A DNA stretch of 64,000 bases from Blumeriella jaapii (Eukaryota > Ascomycota > Leotiomycetes > Helotiales > Drepanopezizaceae). This document shows positions 58,376 through 64,000 of the stretch, one piece after another (the stretch's first letter is position 1; the number at the start of each line of letters is the position of its first letter). The stretch lies in the NCBI GenBank assembly GCA_009599575.1, contig VWND01000002.1:744001-808000 (forward strand). The letters run 5' to 3'. The notes beneath the pieces were generated by a model, which worked only from the letters and a program-made list of their open reading frames with translations, searched no databases and was not told the DNA's origin. A program made the translations under genes and the position numbers.

Positions 58376-59932
58376 GCTAGAAAATTGTGCGGTTGCCTAG
58401 GGGATTTTCTTGGTTACGGTGCGTGCTGTCGGAACCGCGGCAGACCAGGAGTAGACTTGTCAACTCGCTCTACAGCGCCTCTCTTTCCTTTGATTTCTAT
58501 CCATCCTACAGTCCCATCGGCTCCCCCTCCTCTCCTCCTGTCCCCCAGCACCGACGTTCCACCCCGACTCTATCTACTCACGAGATGAGATGAGATGCAG
58601 TCGAACAGCTCACTCAGCTCACATCCTCTTCAGCACCACAACATGACTTCCCTTCCCTTCTTCCCCTTGCCCCCTTCGCATGCTCCTCTCTCCCATACCC
58701 CTCCCTCTCCCCTTTTCATTTCTTTTCTTTTCTACCCTCGCGTTTCTGGCCTAATGTGGTCGATACGGTAGCGCACCATACGCACGATAGGATGTCCTCT
58801 CGTAACCCCCACAAAACTAGATGCGAAGTAGCTCAATTCGCACCCAAACACGCACGCACCAACAGATATCGATCGCGCTTCTCATCTTCTAAACTGCACC
58901 CTCCCCCACCCAAGAAATGGAAAGATAGGCTGGTGAAGAAGTCACACCGAGGTCAGTCGGAGGAGAAGTAGAGTCAGAAAGAGAAGGGAAGGAACGGAAG
59001 AAGGAGCGTTGTCTATAAACAACAGACAAGTCGAACAAACCGCAAAAAAAAATGATGTGACTAGGTTGAATGCAAGAGGATCTATCTATTTACATTAACC
59101 TATTGAACGAGTTGTCTGATGCTGAGTGACTGATGCGGGCCCGGGCAGTGCTCAGAACACGATCGAGACGGGAGATGGGTGGAAAGACTTTCTTTCTCTT
59201 TCCGTTGAGGATGTTCCAAGCAGGTGGGCAGTTTTGAGGAGGTGGGTTGCTTGGACTGTGGATATAAATATAGCAGATTTGAAAGTTCCATCGAAGTCTA
59301 GGTAGGTTGCTGTAGGAGAAGAGAGCATCACATGGACCAGATGCCCAACCAGAGAAAACAAGCTAGGTCACCAGGAACGCAAGAACGGGCCAAATTTTCT
59401 CAAAAAATCACCTCTTGATAGACTACGCCTATTGCTATTACACCGTACAAGAAATGCGCATCCAGTCTCCCAGCCTGCACTCGTGACAACGAACTAAGAA
59501 AGAGATCAAGAAGCAGCAGGACCATAGCCTCACGATTCAGAAACCGCTGTGAACGCAAGAGAGCAAGGAGAAGCACACACCACACACCACACACAAAGAT
59601 CTTGCGAGAAACGCATCCCGGAGAGACAGGAGAAATAGCGCAGCATAGCAAGAAAGAAGCCCTCCAATGCCAAGATATGTCCGAACCAAAAGACAGTGTA
59701 GACGGGTTCCGGGAAGACGTTATGTTTGGATGATGGGAGCTGTGGATGATAAGGCCTGCGCGGGTATTTGGAGCTATCCGCGAAGCATCAAATTGGTCAG
59801 ATCGACGCCGTACGAGGAGCGATGCACAATGCGCGGCACGTTGTCCCATCCTAGAAAGCATCCGCGTCACCCAAGGCGTTGTACAATGAAACCCCGTCGC
59901 AGTAGAGGAAAAAGAGGTCGATAGTGGTAGCT

Positions 59933-60928
59933 TTACAGAACGATGCACTTCTTCTCCTTCTTCTTCTTGGTCAAGAGGGCGGCACGGGTAGCGTGTTCGA
60001 AAACCTCCCGGACACCCTCATTGGTCTTTGCTGAACACTCAAGATACTTGTAGGCACCAATCTTCTTGCGGACCTCCTCACCCTATATAACTTGTCAGCG
60101 TCGGACCACAGCCTGCAAACTTGGTCCCCCTTATTGACGTCCAGCCTCGGGTCGGAAGTTTTCTTTTCATCTTACCTGTTCGGGGGTGACAGGCTTTTGG
60201 CTTGTTTTGTGGAGTTCCTCGATAGTCTTCTGGTCAAAACGGAGATCCATCTTGCAACCGACGAGAATGATGGGGAGACCACTGCAGAAATGTAGGACTT
60301 CAGAGATCCACTATGGTCGGAGCATGTGTCAGCAGGTCCTTATCGCCACTGTATTTAAGCTTAGGGGCTATTGTACCTTTTCCTGAACGTTATCGAGGGA
60401 ATCTGGGGAGTCGACAGCGAAGCAGATAAGGATGACATGTGAATCGGGATATGAGAGAGGGCGGAGGCGGTCGTAATCTTCTTGTCCAGCCGTATCCCAA
60501 AGAGCTAGCTCAACATGCTTTCCATCGACCTCGACATCGGCAACATAGTTCTCGAAAACGGTTGGGACGTAGACCTATGTTCAAGAGCCATCAGCCACGT
60601 CATGCCTCGCATGCATTATCCCAAGTTGTCGTGGAAGGCTGTCGACGAGGCCGCGCGTAGGGGCCAGTGCAGGTGCCGTGGTCGGGGGAGAGCTGGTTCA
60701 TCGCTTACCTCTGGAAATGTGCCCTTGGAGAAGACGCTGTGCCAGAGTCAGTCATTCTATGCCACGATCGGGGCAGCATTCCATACATTAACAAACAGGT
60801 TTTTCCACAGCTAGATGGGGCACAGGAAAGTCAGTAATGGTACGATCAAATGGAGACGGGGCTCAGCGAGGCGGAGAAACCTACGCTCCGTCACCAACGA
60901 TCACCAGCTTTCTGCGAATCTCCGCCAT
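59933..60928 (-). CDS. RHO1: Rho GTPase RHO1
   Basis: Six exons (60928-60885, 60810-60787, 60736-60709, 60574-60377, 60310-60176, 60082-59933) give 192 residues. All G motifs are intact: GDGACGKTC near the N-terminus, effector loop [34 protein letters not shown], the Rho-type VGCKMDLR and ECSAKT. The tail is polybasic (TKKKKEKK) and ends in the CaaX box CIVL, whose final leucine predicts geranylgeranylation. RHO1 activates beta-1,3-glucan synthase and Pkc1 at growing tips and septa, and is usually essential. Exons 2 and 3 are only 24 and 28 nt, so gene finders often skip them. It is divergent from the uL24m gene, with 1.27 kb between them. Confidence 0.96.
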
Positions 60929-61427
60929 GTTCAGGAGCTTGGGTGTGATTGTCGAGAAAGGGATAGGGGGTGAAGAGACGGTCTGGTGCAAAGGGTGGAG
61001 GGGGGATGGAACGAGGTTGGACGATGGACGTTGAAGGTTGAAGAACGAGGCAACGGATCGCAGCGAAGCAGCAAGGCGCTAGCGGGCTAGTGGATTAGCG
61101 GGATAGCGGGTTAGCGTGGATGGGAGGCAGGTGCACGTGTAGGTGTAGGTGTAGTAGGTGTAGGGGTGTGGAAGGCGGAGTTGAGGCAGAGCAGCGCCAG
61201 ACGCCAGACGGGGCAAAAGCCAAAACAATGAATGAATGATATGCCATGGCCGGATCTGCTTTTTCGCGTGTCTGTTTTCTCGCTTGTTTGTTTCTCGCTC
61301 TTCTCGTATTGCAGGAGAGGAGATCGCTCTTCACCCGATCTTTCTACGTACTGTACGGTCCCTCCTGTACAGGACTGCATGTACATAGATCTGTACATAT
61401 ATGTGTACATACATTACGTATACAGAG

Positions 61428-61454
61428 GTACTGTACTGTATGTACAGTATGTAC
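61428..61454. repeat. GTAC palindrome motif cluster
   Basis: GTACTGTACTGTATGTACAG and a following GTATGTAC; related GTACATA/GTACTGTAC units begin at 61349. Lies between RHO1 and uL24m. Confidence 0.85.
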
Positions 61455-62063
61455 TTCTCCTACCCCTGCCCTACCTACCCGAGCATGGCTTGGAAGTTCC
61501 AGAACGAACCCATGAGTTGTTGACTTTCGCAGGTGGCGTCCCTCCCTCCTCCGTCCCAACGCTCGCCTCTCAAGGGCAGGTGAGTACCGTATGGTGCGTA
61601 CAAACAAGTACGTACTCAAGTCCTTGTACAGCTGCATCTGCCGTCCTCGACAGGACTCGATATCTGCTGGCTGCGTGGGGGACAACCACCAATCGGACCT
61701 GAGGTGCTGCTGGCCCATCACTCGGAGCTCTCATCAGGCAGACACGGTAAGCGCAGGACTTGATACTACGGCTCCGAACAATGCAAAAGAGAACGCGCAT
61801 GTGCCAATAACCTCATAAGCTTTGGACGGGGAGTGGCGTCAGGATTCTTGTGTTGCAACTCTCCACGCTCACAGACGTCGAAGGACTTCGATTGGAGGTC
61901 CAAGTCAGCATCTCGTCATTGTCATATTCCAGCCCTGATGCTCCCCCCATCTGCCCATCTGCTCATCTGCAGCTTCGTAGCACGACATGAATGAATCGCG
62001 GCTCGTATGAGAAGCAAATCCAAACATAGCCCCCAGTTGCCCCTGAAAATGCCCGCGTGTCAT

Positions 62064-62076
62064 GTCACGTGGTCAC
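62064..62076. promoter_or_regulatory. GTCACGTGGTCAC (CACGTG) upstream of uL24m
   Basis: CACGTG core with extended near-palindromic flanks, about 130 bp before the uL24m ATG; shares GTCACGTGG with the RPL19 promoter. Confidence 0.5.
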
Positions 62077-62201
62077 CATATTGTCCTAGCGCGCCAAGGC
62101 CCAAGCTTGAAGCGTCAGATCGAAGCAAAAAAGTGACAATTCTAACACCTCGACCACCTCGACCCCGATCCAACCGCTTTCCCCCACCTACCTCTGCCAC
62201 C

Positions 62202-63384
62202 ATGCAGAAGGTCTTCAAGCACACGATTAGGGCGGAGAAACAGGCCGCCCGGCGGCTTGTGAGGAAAAAAGAGAAGTGCAACCGGGCCATCTGGAGGACG
62301 ACGAAGGAGCAGAACCAGGTCCACCGGAAAGACGAAACCGACGTGATCAAGGCCGCGAGGGTGGCCCGGAGAGAGGACTACGAGCTGGGCCCGCTGGCAC
62401 CCAGGCGAGATGTGGGCGACCAGCAGGACTCATACGGAACGATCAACATGCAGCGGATGCAGGGCAGGATACCGCCCTGGCAGGAGAGATTGGAAATCTT
62501 GAAGTTCTGGGGTGGCGGGGACAAGAAGAAGCCGCACCTGAACCTAGCAGTCGACGATCGGGTGGTGTTGCTGGATGGGAGGGACAAGGGGAAGATTGGG
62601 ACAGTGACCAATATCGATACCGACAGGGCAGAGTGCACTGTGGAAGGACTGAACATGGTACGTTCTTGACGTCTTGGAGAAGCATGTTTGGTTTTGAAGA
62701 CCCAATTGAGCTGCTGCTAATACAAGTAAACGGTAGGTGGAAATCTCCGTCTCCCCTTACATGGTCCCCGAAGAAGACGCCAACAAAAGCCTCATCCGGA
62801 CCATCGAGCAACCCATCTCTCTCAAATTCGTCCGCCTCGTGTACCCCCTGCGGGACCCCTCGACCGGCATCCTGCGCGATGTCATCGTCAAAGAAGTCGT
62901 CCGCAGATGGATAGTCGTGCAGAAGAAGGGGCGGTGGACGCGTGTCGTCCCGGGCCTCAACATCCGAATCCCCTTCCCCAAAGTCAAGGCGAGAGAGTAC
63001 GAGGACCACGAGGTCGACACGCTCGCCAGGGACGTCGACGTCAAGACGTGGGTGCCGAGCCTGCTGACGCCCCCGATGCCGGGCAGCGTGATCGACGAGC
63101 TGCGGAACAAGTACTCGGTCTTCCGCACGCGGCACGAGCCGGAGTACATTGCGCAGAAGGAGCGCGAGGAGCAGGAGAAGGAGGAGCGGAAGAGGATGGC
63201 GAAGAAGATGCGCACGCCGCTCAACGAGGCCAACCGTAAGGCGAGGAAGGAGAGGAAGAAGCTGGGAAAGCGCAAGCTGACCCCCGAGATGCTGGAGAAG
63301 ATCGGGCAAGTGATAGCGGGCAAGCGGGACGTCGCATTGAAGAGTGCGGGCTTGCAGGCCGAGGCGGTGCCTGTGCCGGCGTGA
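62202..63384 (+). CDS. MRPL40: mitochondrial large-subunit ribosomal protein uL24m
   Basis: Two exons (62202-62657, 62737-63384) give 367 residues, a normal size for fungal uL24m. The N-terminal 50 residues are strongly basic (MQKVFKHTIRAEKQAARRL, then VRKKEK), acting as import signal and rRNA-binding tail. A KOW motif follows, LAVDDRVVLLDGRDKGKIGTV at about residues 115-135, and the protein ends in a long lysine/arginine-rich fungal extension (KKLGKRKLTPEMLEKIGQVI). It is an early-binding protein of the mitoribosome large subunit. The donor GTACGT falls exactly after the methionine codon of the KOW-region GLNM, and exon 2 begins VEISVSPYMVPEED. Frame and splice sites are clean. Confidence 0.88.
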
Positions 63385-63757
63385 TATGTGTATGACATGT
63401 AGGAAAGAGGGAGGGAGGACTGTATAGCTAGCATCTCTGGGATTGTAGGCGTTGCAAGACTCGGCTGGTTGGTAGTCGCTAGACCGACTATCTCCTGCTC
63501 TTGAAATGTATTGTACGGACTGTTCTCAACTACTACCTGTCATCTCGTCTCCACGAGTAGCGTTTGAAGCGCTCCTGTCCTGGAAAACAGAGGCCCGACT
63601 CAGATGCCTCGGGTTCGATACCACAAGCACAGCCAGTCCACACATATCTCGGAACACAAGCCCTCCCGTCACGTAGGTAAACAAGCTGAAATGTGCGAAC
63701 GAACAGTTCCAACGCCGGCCTTTTCCACCTCTCTACGCAACGTCTCCGGATCTACTT
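63385..63757. other. convergent 3' intergenic region
   Basis: About 370 bp between the uL24m stop and the next minus-strand stop. No gene or repeat is seen. Confidence 0.5.
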
Positions 63758-64000
63758 CTAATTCCCAAGCAAGGACAGCTTCTCAAACGCCTTGATAACG
63801 GGTGGCTCTCTCGGCCTGCTCGCCGCAACCAGGCTCTCCGCGAACACGGCATCGCCCCCAACAGGCCTGTACGCACTCTCTTCGTTCGACCCGCCGCTCT
63901 TGCTTCTCCCTCTCACTGCTACTCCCCCCAAACACCTCCGGCACGCACGCCTTGCACAAGGCCACCACCTCCGCCAGCGCGCCCTCCACGGCCCTCGCCC
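63758..64000 (-). CDS. 3' end of an unrecognised gene (partial, possible frame break)
   Basis: The minus strand is open from the window edge as RAVEGALAEVVALCKACVPE and VFGG, then as a second frame ending SGGSNEESAYRPVGGDAVFA, ESLVAASRPREPPVIKAFEK and LSLLGN stop at 63758-63760. The two frames join smoothly if the C6 run at 63924-63929 is read as C5. Both halves have the amino-acid balance of real protein, and the codons are GC-ending like the neighbouring genes. The rest lies outside the window, so family and function cannot be given. A true stop in the first frame a little upstream remains possible. Confidence 0.45.
   Translation of the reverse strand, partial: GRGPWRARWRRWWPCARRACRRCLGGVAVRGRSKSGGSNEESAYRPVGGDAVFAESLVAASRPREPPVIKAFEKLSLLGN

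Larger units (their letters stand above)
55278..59932. other. gene-poor, AT-richer region
   Basis: 4.65 kb without a supportable conserved gene. From about 55.4 to 57.4 kb the DNA is clearly AT-richer than the rest. An ATG-initiated frame at 56011-56406 (131 codons, lysine/arginine-rich) exists but matches nothing. 57.6 kb has a 9-bp tandem array; 58.1-58.4 kb has a candidate structured RNA; 58.5-59.0 kb is CT-rich and then GA-rich. The 59.4-59.9 kb stretch is the probable RHO1 3' UTR. Confidence 0.55.
60929..62201. other. divergent promoter region of RHO1 and uL24m
   Basis: 1.27 kb. It contains G/T-rich repeats (GGTGTAG units at 61130-61165), a dense GTAC palindrome cluster at 61340-61455 and the GTCACGTGG element at 62064. 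No coding sequence is supported. Confidence 0.6.

Noticed and set aside
59400..59948. 182-codon minus-strand frame
   Set aside because: No ATG at its start and it overlaps the RHO1 3' end and UTR.

Overview
The window is nuclear DNA of a filamentous ascomycete (Pezizomycotina). The genes are split by short (about 45-110 nt) GT-AG introns, the stuA/APSES regulator is of the developmental type found only in such fungi, the COP9 subunit CSN3 is present, and intergenic DNA is rich in simple repeats. Details of stuA suggest Leotiomycetes or a near relative, but I hold that weakly. Every protein family named here was recognised by reading the sequence; nothing was searched.

Layout. 0.17-3.2 kb: mitochondrial-type C1-tetrahydrofolate synthase (minus). 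4.7-6.0: eIF3i (plus). 6.5-7.9: zinc-type quinone oxidoreductase (plus). 7.9-9.7: low-complexity DNA. 9.7-11.3: CSN3 (minus), divergent from PRO2 (11.7-13.2, plus). 14.1-16.3: TACC-like coiled-coil protein (minus). 16.8-17.7: BRCT protein (minus). 17.7-27.8: a 10-kb gene desert leading into stuA (27.8-30.4, plus), followed by 4.3 kb without genes. 34.7-36.5: mitochondrial serine hydroxymethyltransferase (minus). 37.3-38.1: ribosomal protein eL19 (minus). 38.7-47.1: GCN1 (minus), head to head with a DExH helicase of the DHX29/YLR419W group (47.3-52.1, plus). 53.0-55.3: two small, apparently lineage-specific acidic proteins (minus). 55.3-59.9: AT-richer, gene-poor DNA holding a candidate structured RNA. 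59.9-60.9: RHO1 (minus). 62.2-63.4: mitochondrial ribosomal protein uL24m (plus). 63.8-end: 3' end of an unrecognised gene (minus).

Functional themes. Translation and its control dominate: eIF3i, eL19, uL24m, GCN1, and the helicase. Mitochondrial one-carbon metabolism appears twice (C1-THF synthase, SHMT) and proline synthesis once. Growth and development are represented by StuA, RHO1 and CSN3. No secondary-metabolite cluster, intact transposon or viral insertion was seen.

Three things stand out. First, a palindromic pentamer array, (GTACT)n meeting (AGTAC)n with core TACTGTACAGTA, is scattered through many intergenic spaces and almost absent from exons. Second, six single-base frame breaks, assigned to G/C runs in five otherwise healthy genes, look like consensus errors and would wreck automatic gene models. 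Third, a stretch near 58.1-58.4 kb has, on the minus strand, a Pol III A-box match, five strong hairpins (one capped by a UUCG tetraloop) and a T9 run, which is the profile of an unannotated Pol III RNA or tRNA-derived SINE.
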